From Flavobacteriales bacterium (GTDB taxonomy: Bacteria; Bacteroidota; Bacteroidia; Flavobacteriales_F; PHOS-HE28), in the NCBI GenBank assembly GCA_016713865.1, contig JADJOG010000024.1, positions 1-48,915 of the forward strand: 48,915 nucleotides of DNA. Direction: 5' to 3'. A model generated the notes under the pieces. It saw only the letters and a list, made by a program, of their open reading frames with translations. It did no database searches and had not been told where the DNA came from. The first letter of the stretch is position 1. Each line of letters starts with the position of its first letter. Shown piece after piece: positions 16,031 to 25,394 of this stretch. A program made the position numbers and the translations under genes.

Positions 16031-17476
16031 TCACGCTTGGGCTCCTTCCTGAACGGGCTTGAAGCCGAAGAGGCGATTGTCCTTGATCATGTTGTCCACA
16101 TAGGGGGGCACCAGACCCTCCCAGCCCGGCGCACCGGCGCGGATCATGTCCAGTACCTGCTTGCTGAAGATGTGCAGCACCTGCGGGTCGTAGTTCTCGA
16201 TGTCCACCAGCCGCTTGTTGAAGAGCAGGTAGTCGTACAGCGGGCGCATGCGCGGATGCACCGTCATGTTCGCCGTGGTCATGATCTCCGCTTGCGGCGA
16301 AGGACGGCTCGGGTACACGTAGATCTTCAGGTCGCGGTGGAAGAGGATGCCGAATGCCTCGAGCACGCCGCCGTTCAGATGGCGGTAGTACTTCTCATCG
16401 AATACTTGCTGCAGGTTGGTCAGCCCAATGAGCAGGCCCATGCGCGCCTTGGTGTAGCGGCTGAAATACTCGACCAGCTTGTAGTACTCCTGGTAGTTGC
16501 TGATGAGCACGGTCTGACCAAGCGAGCAGAGGATGTCGGCGCGGTCAATGAAGTCCTTCTCGTCCACATCGCCGGTATCGCTCTTGAGGTTGCTTAGCGT
16601 GATCTCGAATAGCACTTGCAGGCTCTGGCGATCGACGCGCTGCTCCTTGATGAACATGTTGTACCCGTTCATGATCATGTCGATGTTGACCTTGGTGACG
16701 GGGCGGAAGGAGCCGCGGATGGCGAGGATGTTCTTCTTGTACAGGGTCTCGCTGGCCTGGAGGTTCTGCCCATCGGGGCCGAAGAGCACCGCATCGGTGA
16801 AGCCGCGCTTGACCAGCTGCAGGCTGAGCAGTCGGTTATCGACACTGCGGAACGCGGGACCGTTCATCTGGATCAGGTCGATCTCCACCACATGCCGGCT
16901 CACGTTGTCGTAAAGCGAATCCAGGATCTGGCCTGGGGTGTTCCAATCGGTCAGCGCGGCATAGAGCAGGTTCACGCCCAGCACGCCAATGCACTCCTGC
17001 TGCATGCTGATGTCGGGGTCGTGCAGCCTGAAGTGGATGATCACATCGCTGGTGGGCTGGTCCGGTGCCGTCTGGAAACGCACGCCCATCCAGCCATGGC
17101 CCGCATGCGGCCGCTCGAAAGTGCTGGTGGTAACGGTGTTGGCGAAGGTGAAGAAGCGCTTGGTCGGATGCTCGTGCCGGTCAAGACGGTCGATGATCAG
17201 GCCGTACTCGTGCCGAAGCATGTTCTTCAGGCGGCTCTCGCATACGAAACGGTTGCCCGGCTCAGGGCCATAGATGGCGTTGCTGAAGTCCTTGTCGTAG
17301 GCGCTCATCGCCTTCGCGATGGTCTGCGAGGCGCCGCCAGCGCGGAAGAAGTGACGCACGGTCTCTTGTCCTGCTCCGATCTCGGCGAAGGTGCCATACA
17401 GGTCGGGATTCAGGTTGATCCGCCGCGCTTTCTGGGCGGGGGTCAACGTCACGTGCTTCGGGTCTTGGGCTAGCAT
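16031..17476 (-). CDS. Conserved unknown protein family (about 480 residues)
   Basis: A 481-residue soluble protein starting LAQDPKHVTLTPAQKARRIN and continuing NPDLYGTFAEIGAGQETVRHFF, a very conserved opening of a family found across Bacteroidota and Proteobacteria. Database names for it vary and are unreliable (I recall labels such as TonB-dependent receptor and nicotinate-nucleotide adenylyltransferase). There is no signal peptide, no beta-barrel pattern and no HxGH adenylyltransferase motif, so neither label is supported. Later parts include QMNGPAFRSVDNRLLSLQLV and LFGPDGQNLQASE. The start at 17476 was chosen over a Met 11 codons upstream because a TATTTTTG promoter box sits inside that upstream stretch. 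I can offer no function. Confidence 0.7.
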   Translation of the reverse strand: MLAQDPKHVTLTPAQKARRINLNPDLYGTFAEIGAGQETVRHFFRAGGASQTIAKAMSAYDKDFSNAIYGPEPGNRFVCESRLKNMLRHEYGLIIDRLDRHEHPTKRFFTFANTVTTSTFERPHAGHGWMGVRFQTAPDQPTSDVIIHFRLHDPDISMQQECIGVLGVNLLYAALTDWNTPGQILDSLYDNVSRHVVEIDLIQMNGPAFRSVDNRLLSLQLVKRGFTDAVLFGPDGQNLQASETLYKKNILAIRGSFRPVTKVNIDMIMNGYNMFIKEQRVDRQSLQVLFEITLSNLKSDTGDVDEKDFIDRADILCSLGQTVLISNYQEYYKLVEYFSRYTKARMGLLIGLTNLQQVFDEKYYRHLNGGVLEAFGILFHRDLKIYVYPSRPSPQAEIMTTANMTVHPRMRPLYDYLLFNKRLVDIENYDPQVLHIFSKQVLDMIRAGAPGWEGLVPPYVDNMIKDNRLFGFKPVQEGAQA

Positions 17477-17492
17477 AAGCGATTCAGTGGGG

Positions 17493-17500
17493 CAAAAATA
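17493..17500 (-). promoter_or_regulatory. -7 box TATTTTTG before the conserved unknown gene
   Basis: An exact TAnnTTTG match on the minus strand, 16 bases before the ATG at 17476. With a start point 4-5 bases after the box the leader would be about 11 bases. Confidence 0.6.
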
Positions 17501-17551
17501 GCCCTGCATGCGCAGCGGCTCCTAGCAACGATCAGCGAAGAGGCTGCTTGA

Positions 17552-17989
17552 TCACGGCTTCGGTCCATCGCTGAAGCCCGTTTGCCTGTGCGAGCCATCG
17601 CAGAAGGGCTTGTTGGCCGAGGCTCCGCAGCGGCAAAGGGCCGTGATCTTCTCGCGCTTCTCCTCGCGCCCATCGTAGTGGACAATCGTGCATGCACCCT
17701 TTACCAGCAAGGGGCCGTTCGGGCTGGCTTCAATCCGAAGGCTTTCCGGCTCAGCCTCCGGATCTGGGGCAACATCGTTCGGCAAACGGTAGCTCAGCGC
17801 ACCGCTAGGGCACAGGTCTATCTGGGCCTTGATCGCATCGGTGGTTGCGCCTTCGGCATTGATCCACGGACGTTGGCCTGGTTTGAATACACTGCTCAGG
17901 CCGCGCCAGCATTTGGTGCTATGCACGCAGAGTTCCTTCTTCCATACGATGGTGACCTCGCCGTTGGTGTAGGTGTGCTCCTTGCTCAT
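17552..17989 (-). CDS. Fer4_19 / CDGSH fusion iron-sulfur protein
   Basis: A 145-residue two-domain protein. Residues 1-70 are the divergent mono-cluster ferredoxin domain (Fer4_19), with Cys21, Cys27 and Cys60 in CVHSTKCWRG and CPSGALSYRLP. Residues 85-140 are a CDGSH iron-sulfur domain with CRCGASANKPFCDGSH, giving Cys119, Cys121, Cys130 and His134 as the 3Cys-1His ligands of a 2Fe-2S cluster. Proteins of this design are thought to handle electrons or clusters in redox stress. It overlaps the end of the OsmC gene by 4 bases (ATGA), which supports a joint oxidative-stress role. Confidence 0.9.
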   Translation of the reverse strand: MSKEHTYTNGEVTIVWKKELCVHSTKCWRGLSSVFKPGQRPWINAEGATTDAIKAQIDLCPSGALSYRLPNDVAPDPEAEPESLRIEASPNGPLLVKGACTIVHYDGREEKREKITALCRCGASANKPFCDGSHRQTGFSDGPKP

Positions 17990-18399
17990 GGCTTCAGCGA
18001 TCGGGTGAGGTGAATGGGGCTTTCCAATGTGCGGTGCACCGGACAGGCACCAGCGATCTGCAGGAGCCGCTCGCGCTGATCGCTGGGCAGTTCCGCGCTG
18101 AAGCTCACTTCCAGATGGATGCGGCTCTCGACCGCCCGGCCTTCTTGCGTGCGATCGAGTACGGCTTCCACATGGATGCCGCCCGTGTCCCAGCCTTTAC
18201 GTGCGGCATACATGCGCAAGGTGATGGCCGTGCAGCTCGCCAAGGCGCCCAGAAGCAGCTCGTGCGGACGAAGGCCCAGGTCCTGCCCGCCGTGGTCCGC
18301 GGGCTCATCGGCAATGGCCGTGATGCCGCGCGCGGTGATCTCGGTCCGGTAAGGCGCTCCGTCAAGTGTTGCCGCGATGCGGCGCTGCGTGGTCTCCAT
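17986..18399 (-). CDS. OsmC/Ohr-family peroxiredoxin-like protein
   Basis: A 137-residue OsmC-family protein that should reduce organic hydroperoxides. The two redox cysteines are present, Cys56 in LLGALASCTAITLRMYAARKGW and Cys119 in IAGACPVHRTL, together with Glu47 in RPHELLLG and the DEPADHGGQDLGLRP loop. Length is typical. It lies 18 bases after the DUF58 gene stop and overlaps the Fer4-CDGSH gene. A GACCTTCG box 4 bases before its ATG may supply its own transcript. Confidence 0.9.
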   Translation of the reverse strand: METTQRRIAATLDGAPYRTEITARGITAIADEPADHGGQDLGLRPHELLLGALASCTAITLRMYAARKGWDTGGIHVEAVLDRTQEGRAVESRIHLEVSFSAELPSDQRERLLQIAGACPVHRTLESPIHLTRSLKP

Positions 18400-18417
18400 G
18401 GCACGAAGGTCGGGCTA

Positions 18418-19742
18418 TCAGAGCGCGCCCCGCGCCTTGATCTCCAAGTAGCGGTTGATCACGTTCACCGTGAGGTCCTGAGGCTTGCAAAGGATGCAGG
18501 GGAGGCCATTTCGCTCGAGCTCCATCTTGATCAATCGCTTCTCCATGGCCATGCGCTCGGTTATCGTTCGCACGTACACTTCTTCCGTATCGGCTGGGCG
18601 CAGCCCGAGGTCCGCCTCCAGTTCGGTGTTCAGGAAGAAGATGGGCACCACCAAGTGCTGCCGGGCCAGGCGCTGCAGGTAAGGCAGCTGCCTCCGCATG
18701 GCCTGCGCGCTCTCGTAGTTCGAGAAGAGCAGCAGCAAGCTGCGCTGGTTGATCTCGCGCCGGACCATGCCATAGAGCGCTTCGAAGTCCGTTTCCTGAT
18801 GCTCGGTGCCTTGCGCATACAACGCTTGCTGGATGGCCTGCATGTGGTTGTGCTGCCTTCCGGCGCGCACCACGGCGTGCGGCTTGTTGCTGAAGGTGAT
18901 CAGCCCGGCGCGGTCCTCTTTGCGCATGGCGATGCTGCTGATCACGAGCGATGCGTTGATCGCATAGTCCAATAGGCTCAGGCCCTCGAAGGGCATCTTC
19001 ATCACGCGGCCGCAATCAATCAGCGAGAACACCTGTTGCGCCTTCTCGTCCTGATACTGATTCACCATCAAGCGGCCGCGCCTTGCTGTGGCTTTCCAGT
19101 TCACCGTTCGGCGATCATCGCCGGGCACATAGTCCTTGATGCGCTCGAACTCGCTCTGATGCGAAATACGGCGGATCCGCTTCACGCCGGCCAGCGTCAA
19201 GCGGTTGCTTATCGCGAGCAGTTCGTAGCGGCGCAACTGGATGTAGCTCGGGTAAACGGCCACTTCCTTGTCGGCATCCAGCTTGAAGCGGCGCTCCGCC
19301 AAGCCGAGGGCGCTGCTCACCATCGCATTGATGGAGCCGAAGCGGTACACACCACGCGCTACGGGACGCACGCGGTACTCGAATTCACGCGGCCCCCATG
19401 CGGGCAAGGCGCCGTTGAAGCTCAGGTCGCGCTTCTGGAATTGGAAGGGCAGCTCATCCAGCACACGAACGCGCATATCCATGCCGTAGCCGCTGCGCAG
19501 AACGATGGTCACGGGGTTCTCATCGCCATTGCTCCAGCGCTCCATGGTGCGGCGCTCGCCGGTGAGCCCGGTGCGGCGGCCGTAAAGCAGGAACAGGTCG
19601 GCGGCGATGGCCAGCACGAGCAGCAGCAAGGCCAGCTTGGCCAATGGCAGCAGCGGCGGCCAAGCCCACGCGAGCACGAACGCCACCACCAGGCCCCAGC
19701 CGATGAGGAAGGCGCGCCTCGTGAGGAACACCGATCGCAGCA

Positions 19743-19743
<1 letters not shown>
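18418..19743 (-). CDS. DUF58 domain membrane-associated protein (MoxR partner)
   Basis: A 441-residue protein with two N-terminal membrane segments (about residues 12-50) and a DUF58 domain holding IKDYVPGDDRRTVNWKATAR with the RRxxWKxxAR signature, followed by a von Willebrand-A-like fold (VFSLIDCGRVM). DUF58 proteins pair with MoxR ATPases and probably serve as their membrane-bound metal-ion-dependent adhesion partner. The start coincides with the last base of the moxR stop region, so the two are coupled. Confidence 0.88.
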
Positions 19744-20802
<1,059 letters not shown>

Positions 20803-20805
20803 GGT

Positions 20806-21996
20806 TCAGGGTATGCGTTGGCGGAGTTCGTGCAATGCGTTGCTCAGGTCGAGCAGGTCTTTCTCGGAGACGCGCTCGGCTGCTTCCATGCGCGCGATGG
20901 ATTGCAGGCGTGCGTGCATCTCGTCGCGCGTCAGGCCGGTCTTGGCGGCCAGGTGGCTTGTGGTCGCTTCATCGAAGGCGAAGGAGCGGAGGTAGCTGCG
21001 TGCGCGCGCTTCTTCCTTGAAATGCGCGATCATCTTGCGCGCGCAAGGTCGGCGTGATCGGCTTTGTGCCAATAGAGGCGGCCAACGGTTCGGGCGAGCT
21101 CGCGGCTCGCATTCTTCGGCGGTTGCACGATGGGGATGGCGCGCTGCTGCCGGCGGGCGAATACCAGCACGAAGAGCACCAGCAGGATCTGCGCGAGGAA
21201 CAAGGCCCAGCGCAAGGCCCGTTCGTGCAAGAGATAGCGCAAGAGGGAGCTGTTCTCCATGCGGCCGATCTTGTAGTACTCGTCCCACAGCAAAGGGCGT
21301 GGTGGCAGGATGCTCATCGCGGCGGCGGCGAACTCCGCGTTCCTGTCCTTCACCAGGTTGTAGTTGCTGAGCGCGCGCGGCGGAGCAGAGCACGATGCGG
21401 CCTTCGCCCCAAGCCATATGCAGCAGCACCGGACGCGAGGCGCCATCAACCGCCAGCACGCGGGTGCGCGCCGTATCGTACCGCGTGAAATGCGCGCCGG
21501 GGAATCCGCGACCGAATCGGAACACGCCGGGCAGCAGGCGCCGCTCGCCCACGAACCGGATGTCTGATACGGATTCGTTGTCCCAATAGGCGATATCGGT
21601 GACGATGTTCAGCGTATCGGCCAGCACATCGCCGAAACGCTCAGCGGCGATCAGCGCGTGGTCGCCCTGTTCCACCATGCGCAGCAGGTAATCGGTGCCG
21701 AGCCGATCGAGCCCGAACAAGGTATTGATGAATGCATGGTTCACCGGTGCGGCCGCGATCTCATCGCCCCAAGCGCGCGATGCGCCGATCACCTCCACGG
21801 GGTCATGCATTGTGCGCGCTTCGGGGAAGATGTCCTTGATGCGCTCGAACACCAGCTTGCCGCCATAAGGCTTGTGGTGGTAGCGCGAGAAGGAGGGGCT
21901 CCAATCGGTAGGCTGCGGAGCGGTGGCTTCCAGTGCCGCGAAACCCACGATCAGCACCGCCACCAAGGCCAGCATCCATTTCTCGAACCGGCTCAT
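20806..21996 (-). CDS. DUF4350 domain membrane protein (two frameshifts)
   Basis: The start at 21996 gives an N-terminal membrane helix (KWMLALVAVLIVGFAALEA) followed by the DUF4350 core: DWSPSFSRYHHKPYGGKLVFERIKDIFP, with the GxG-like loop and MVEQGDHALIAAERF. The frame breaks near 21385 and again near 21045. Between them the alternative frame reads LSNYNLVKDRNAEFAAAAMS, then WDEYYKIGRM and a second membrane helix (LFLAQILLVLFVLVFARRQQ). The C-terminus ARSYLRSFAFDEATTSHLAA is back in the first frame. The start overlaps the DUF4129 stop by 4 bases. Function unknown; it is a regular member of this MoxR cluster. Confidence 0.83.
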   Translation of the reverse strand: MSRFEKWMLALVAVLIVGFAALEATAPQPTDWSPSFSRYHHKPYGGKLVFERIKDIFPEARTMHDPVEVIGASRAWGDEIAAAPVNHAFINTLFGLDRLGTDYLLRMVEQGDHALIAAERFGDVLADTLNIVTDIAYWDNESVSDIRFVGERRLLPGVFRFGRGFPGAHFTRYDTARTRVLAVDGASRPVLLHMAWGEGRIVLCSAARAQQLQPGEGQERGVRRRRDEHPATTPFAVGRVLQDRPHGEQLPLALSLARTGLALGLVPRADPAGALRAGIRPPAAARHPHRATAEECEPRARPNRWPPLLAQSRSRRPCARKMIAHFKEEARARSYLRSFAFDEATTSHLAAKTGLTRDEMHARLQSIARMEAAERVSEKDLLDLSNALHELRQRIP

Positions 21997-22700
21997 CGGG
22001 CAGGAGCGGTTTCGAATTCGATGAAGGGCCTGCGGATGCTCTCGTAGCGATCGCGATCCACTTCGGCATGTCCGTACCACACCCACTGGAACACCAGTGC
22101 CGCATGGGCGAAACGCGAGCGCAATGCCGGGTCCTTGATCTGCGCCATGTAGTCGCGGTCGGTGCGGTCGGGGCTCCACTCCAGCACGCCATCATCAACA
22201 AGGCGGCGCAGCACCAGCAGGTAGTGCAGGCGTATGGCGCGTCGGAAATCACCGGTGCGTTCAGCCTCACCTATGAGCGCGGACAGATCCAATTGCCTGA
22301 TGTCCTCTTCAACCGTGATCACCTGTCCTGCTGAACGCGGAGCACCATGGAATGCGCGCCGCAAGCCATGCCTGCTAAGGATCACGATCGCGGCAACGAG
22401 CACCACCACGGTGATGATGTACATGAGGTTGTTGACGATGAAGCCAGCGGCACGATTGCCGAGCACTTTCTCCAGCCACCACCAGAACCATTCCTTGAAG
22501 CGGTCCCAGAGCGATGGCTCGCGGCGCAGGTCGCGGTCGTAGTCGAGATCAGGGTCTGCCTTGTACGCGGCGATCCGTTCGGCATCGAATCCGCGCAGCA
22601 CCGTTTCGTCAGCGGCGGGCGCGAGGCTATCAGCCTGCGCGCGCACGTGCAGCGGCAGCAAGAGCACCAGAGCGCACCACGCGAACCACAAACGCCGCAT
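21993..22700 (-). CDS. DUF4129 domain membrane protein
   Basis: About 235 residues: signal-like N-terminus (MRRLWFAWCALVLLLPL..RAQ), a Trp-rich pre-membrane region (LWDRFKEWFWWWLEKVLG), one membrane helix (NNLMYIITVVVLVAAIVIL) and a cytoplasmic DUF4129 domain with FRRAIRLHYLLVLRRL, then RTDRDYMAQI. This tail resembles the C-terminal domain of bacterial transglutaminase-like membrane proteins. The start at 22700 is chosen because it opens the signal segment 6 bases after the preceding stop. It overlaps DUF4350 by ATGA. Confidence 0.85.
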   Translation of the reverse strand: MRRLWFAWCALVLLLPLHVRAQADSLAPAADETVLRGFDAERIAAYKADPDLDYDRDLRREPSLWDRFKEWFWWWLEKVLGNRAAGFIVNNLMYIITVVVLVAAIVILSRHGLRRAFHGAPRSAGQVITVEEDIRQLDLSALIGEAERTGDFRRAIRLHYLLVLRRLVDDGVLEWSPDRTDRDYMAQIKDPALRSRFAHAALVFQWVWYGHAEVDRDRYESIRRPFIEFETAPAR

Positions 22701-22705
22701 AAGAC

Positions 22706-23591
22706 TCAGGCCTGATCGAAGCCGGCCATCTTCTCCTTCAGCCCGATGCCTTCGGTCTCTTCGACCCGGCTGAAGTATTTGATGGCCATGGCCACCGCGA
22801 TAATCGGATAAGTGAGCATCTGCACGCACCATTGCACGGCGGTGCTGATCGAGTTGAACAGGCCCCACCACACGGGCAGCTCAGCGGAGCCGCTGTTCAG
22901 GCCTTCGATGCCGGTGTTGATCCGATCGCGTCCCAACGATGGTGAAGGGCAACTGGATGATCCCGTTGATGAAGCCGTTGATGATCGCCATGACGAAGAG
23001 TAGGCCGAGCGTGGGCCAGAAATCGCCACTGACGAGCTGGTTGGATCGGCCCAGCGCTCCAGCGCCACCCGTGCGCTCGATGGCATGCACAGGGAGCACC
23101 AATGCGAGCACGGCCCACACATAGAAGAAAGGGATGATGCACAGGATGAAGCCCAGGAAGCAGAGCAGGCCTGTAAGCAAGGAGGCGCCCAGGTAGGGGC
23201 CGATCTGCGAGGCGCCGCGCTTGAACAGATCGCCGGTGGTGAGCCCATGATGCTCCCCGAGGTGATAGGCGCGCACGTACTCGTGCACCATGCTCACCAC
23301 GAAGAGCCAGGCCACAATGAGCAGCAGGAAGCCGAGCAGCATCATGGGCAGGCCCGTGCTCAATGCGTTGAAGAGCTCCGATGGGTCATTCTCAGATGAC
23401 ATCTGGAAGCCCTGGAATTGGGCCACGGTGCCGCCTGCCAGGAAACCGCCGGCGATGGCGGCAGGCAATCCGATCGCGAGGATGGCGCGCGCCAAGGGCT
23501 TCCACTCGTGCCGGAGGAAAGCGAACGTTGTGGTGATGATCTGTCCGAAATCACGCGCTTGGCGCAACTGGATGGGTTCTGCGTGTTGCAT
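22706..23591 (-). CDS. Polytopic membrane protein of the MoxR cluster (one frameshift)
   Basis: About 295 residues. A soluble opening (IQLRQARDFGQIITTTFAFLRHEW) is followed by several long hydrophobic helices: AILAIGLPAAIAGGFLAGG, MMLLGFLLLIVAWLFVVSMV, LTGLLCFLGFILCIIPFFYV and TLGLLFVMAIINGFINGI. The frame breaks near 22930 within TIVGT(R); the continuation INTGIEGLNSGSAELPVWW and the C-terminal VEETEGIGLKEKMAGF are in the neighbouring frame, with stop at 22706. It overlaps the SpoIIM gene end by 41 bases. Its architecture resembles the membrane domain found with some glycerophosphodiesterases, but no catalytic motif is present. Function unknown. Confidence 0.75.
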
Positions 23592-24528
23592 GGTAGGGGA
23601 GGATGATGAAGTACCAGATCACCCAGGCGAGTGATCCGAAGATGATGGTGAGCGCCACCCACGGCCGCAGCGTGAGCGCGTGGCGCGTGACGAAGCTCTC
23701 GAGGAAACCAGCGATGATGAAGACGGGCACCAAGCCCATGACCACCTTCAGGCCGGTCTTGGCGCCACGGCGCAAGCTCTCGCCGCGCGTGTAGGTGCCG
23801 GGGAAGAGCCAGCCATTGCCGATGCAGAAGCCCGCGCCGCCCGCGACGATGATGGCCGAGATCTCCAAGGTGCCATGCACCCAAACGGTGAGCAGGCTCT
23901 CGGTGAGCACGCCATGCTCGTGGAAGAAGTACTGAAAGGCGCCCAACATGATGCCGTTCGACAGCATGATGAGCAGGGTGATGAAACCCGCACTGATTCC
24001 CGACGCGAATGCGGTGAGCGCGACCTTGATGTTGTTGATGGTGATGAAAAGGAACATCTCGCCTTCGCCGTGGCTGGCATAAATGGCCATGGGCTTGCCC
24101 GTGCGGATGTTCTCGAGCGTCTGGTCCACATAGCCGTCGCCGAGGATCAGCCGCACGAAGGTCTGATCATGCGCAACGCTTACAGCGCCGATGGCCGCAG
24201 CGCAGATGAATACGGCCAGCGCGAGCAGCAGGCTGTTGCGCGCCGAGGCGACCGCCAGCGGCACCTCGTGCTTCCAGAAGGTGATGAAGCGGCCTTTGGG
24301 CGTGCGCTTGTTGCGGTAGATGTGCTGATGCAGGCGCACCGCGATGCCATTCAGGTAGCTGGTGATAGGGCTCTTCGGGTAGAAGGTGCGGGCGTAGCTG
24401 AGGTCGTCGTTCAGCTGGATGTACAGGTCGGATGCATCATCGCCCGAGATCCGATCCATGCCGCCGACGACTTGCTCCAGCCGCTTCCAGCGGTCCTGAT
24501 TGCGTTTGATGAAGGCGGCTTCGCGCAT
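23551..24528 (-). CDS. SpoIIM/DUF95 family integral membrane protein
   Basis: A 325-residue protein. The cytoplasmic opening FIKRNQDRWKRLEQVV and LNDDLSYARTFYPKSPITSYLN are typical for non-sporulating SpoIIM homologues. About six membrane segments follow, including LLLALAVFICAAAIGAVSV, ALTAFASGISAGFITLLIML and LEISAIIVAGGAGFCIGNGW, the last being the HGTLEI..I..GA..GL-type motif of the family. It heads the cluster and is divergent from the RDD gene; a TATGTTTG box lies 10 bases before its start. In Bacteroidota this gene regularly pairs with RDD, DUF4129, DUF4350, MoxR and DUF58. Confidence 0.86.
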   Translation of the reverse strand: MREAAFIKRNQDRWKRLEQVVGGMDRISGDDASDLYIQLNDDLSYARTFYPKSPITSYLNGIAVRLHQHIYRNKRTPKGRFITFWKHEVPLAVASARNSLLLALAVFICAAAIGAVSVAHDQTFVRLILGDGYVDQTLENIRTGKPMAIYASHGEGEMFLFITINNIKVALTAFASGISAGFITLLIMLSNGIMLGAFQYFFHEHGVLTESLLTVWVHGTLEISAIIVAGGAGFCIGNGWLFPGTYTRGESLRRGAKTGLKVVMGLVPVFIIAGFLESFVTRHALTLRPWVALTIIFGSLAWVIWYFIILPYHATRRTHPVAPSA

Positions 24529-24538
24529 GGCGGGGTCC

Positions 24539-24546
24539 CAAACATA
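24539..24546 (-). promoter_or_regulatory. -7 box TATGTTTG for the SpoIIM-to-OsmC operon
   Basis: An exact TAnnTTTG match, 10 bases before the SpoIIM start. A TTTC lies 18 bases upstream of it, a weak -33. It sits in the 98-base divergent region shared with the RDD promoter. Confidence 0.6.
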
Positions 24547-24613
24547 GCCATGGGCCTTCTACAAGAAAGGGCGATCGTGTCGGGCGGCAATGGCCTTACC
24601 GGAGCGGCGCAGC

Positions 24614-24620
24614 TATTTTG
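24614..24620 (+). promoter_or_regulatory. -7-like box TATTTTG for the RDD gene; probable leaderless start
   Basis: TATTTTG is a one-base-shorter version of TAnnTTTG and lies 6 bases before the ATG at 24627. Confidence 0.45.
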
Positions 24621-24626
24621 CCGCCC

Positions 24627-25394
24627 ATGAGCCAAGTGAGCATCGAGACCGCCCAGAATGTTGTTCTGCATCACGAGGTGGCTAGCCTCGGCGACCGCAT
24701 AGTCGCGTACATCATCGATCGGCTGGTGATCTTCGCATGGATCATCGTCTGGGCTTTGGTTCTGGTGGCGGTTAAGCCAGGGGATTCGGCCATGTTCGTG
24801 ATCCTCGTCATCGTGCTTTTCCTGCCCATCACGTTCTATCATCTCGTCTGCGAGCTCTTCATGGATGGCCAGAGCATCGGCAAAGCCGCCATGAAGGTGA
24901 AGGTGGCGCGCAAGGATGGCGGCCAGCCTGGTCTCGGGGCCTACCTGCTGCGCTGGCTGCTGCGGCCCGTCGATCAGTTCAACGGGCTCGGATTGATCGT
25001 GGTGCTCATCAATGGCAAGGGCCAGCGGCTCGGCGATCTGGCTGCAACCCTGAAGCAGCGCACGCAACTCAAGGACACGCTGATGACGCCCGTGCAGGAA
25101 GCCCACCAGGTGCGCTTCCCGGAAGCCGTTCGCCTCACCGATGCGCAAGCCACCCTGATCAAGGAGGTGCTGAATAACACGCGTACCGATAATCGCTGGG
25201 TCCTAATGGATGAGATGGCCGAACGTGTGCGCAAGGCGATCGGTGTTACAGGCGGCGATCTGAAACCGATGGAGTTCCTGCGCGCCGTGCTCGAGGATTA
25301 CGTGCACATCACCGGACAGCAGGGCGAGGGCACCGGCCACTTCAAGGGTCAGCGCCCTACCAGCCCGTCACCAGGAGACGGCGCGCCCCGTTGA
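24627..25394 (+). CDS. RDD-family membrane protein
   Basis: A 255-residue protein with the RDD signature: ASLGDRIVAYIIDRLVIF in the first helix, a second helix MFVILVIVLFLPITFYHLV, then FMDGQSIGKAAMKVKVAR (GxSxGK motif) and LLRWLLRPVDQF. A C-terminal cytoplasmic extension of about 100 residues (FPEAVRLTDAQATLIKEVLN) is longer than minimal RDD proteins. It diverges from SpoIIM and probably works with the MoxR cluster. Its 3' end overlaps the end of the convergent gene by 38 bases. Confidence 0.87.
   Translation: MSQVSIETAQNVVLHHEVASLGDRIVAYIIDRLVIFAWIIVWALVLVAVKPGDSAMFVILVIVLFLPITFYHLVCELFMDGQSIGKAAMKVKVARKDGGQPGLGAYLLRWLLRPVDQFNGLGLIVVLINGKGQRLGDLAATLKQRTQLKDTLMTPVQEAHQVRFPEAVRLTDAQATLIKEVLNNTRTDNRWVLMDEMAERVRKAIGVTGGDLKPMEFLRAVLEDYVHITGQQGEGTGHFKGQRPTSPSPGDGAPR

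Noticed and set aside
23551..24528. Sporulation, suggested by SpoIIM-like and SpmAB-like genes
   Set aside because: Both families are common in non-sporulating Bacteroidota; no spore-specific genes are seen.
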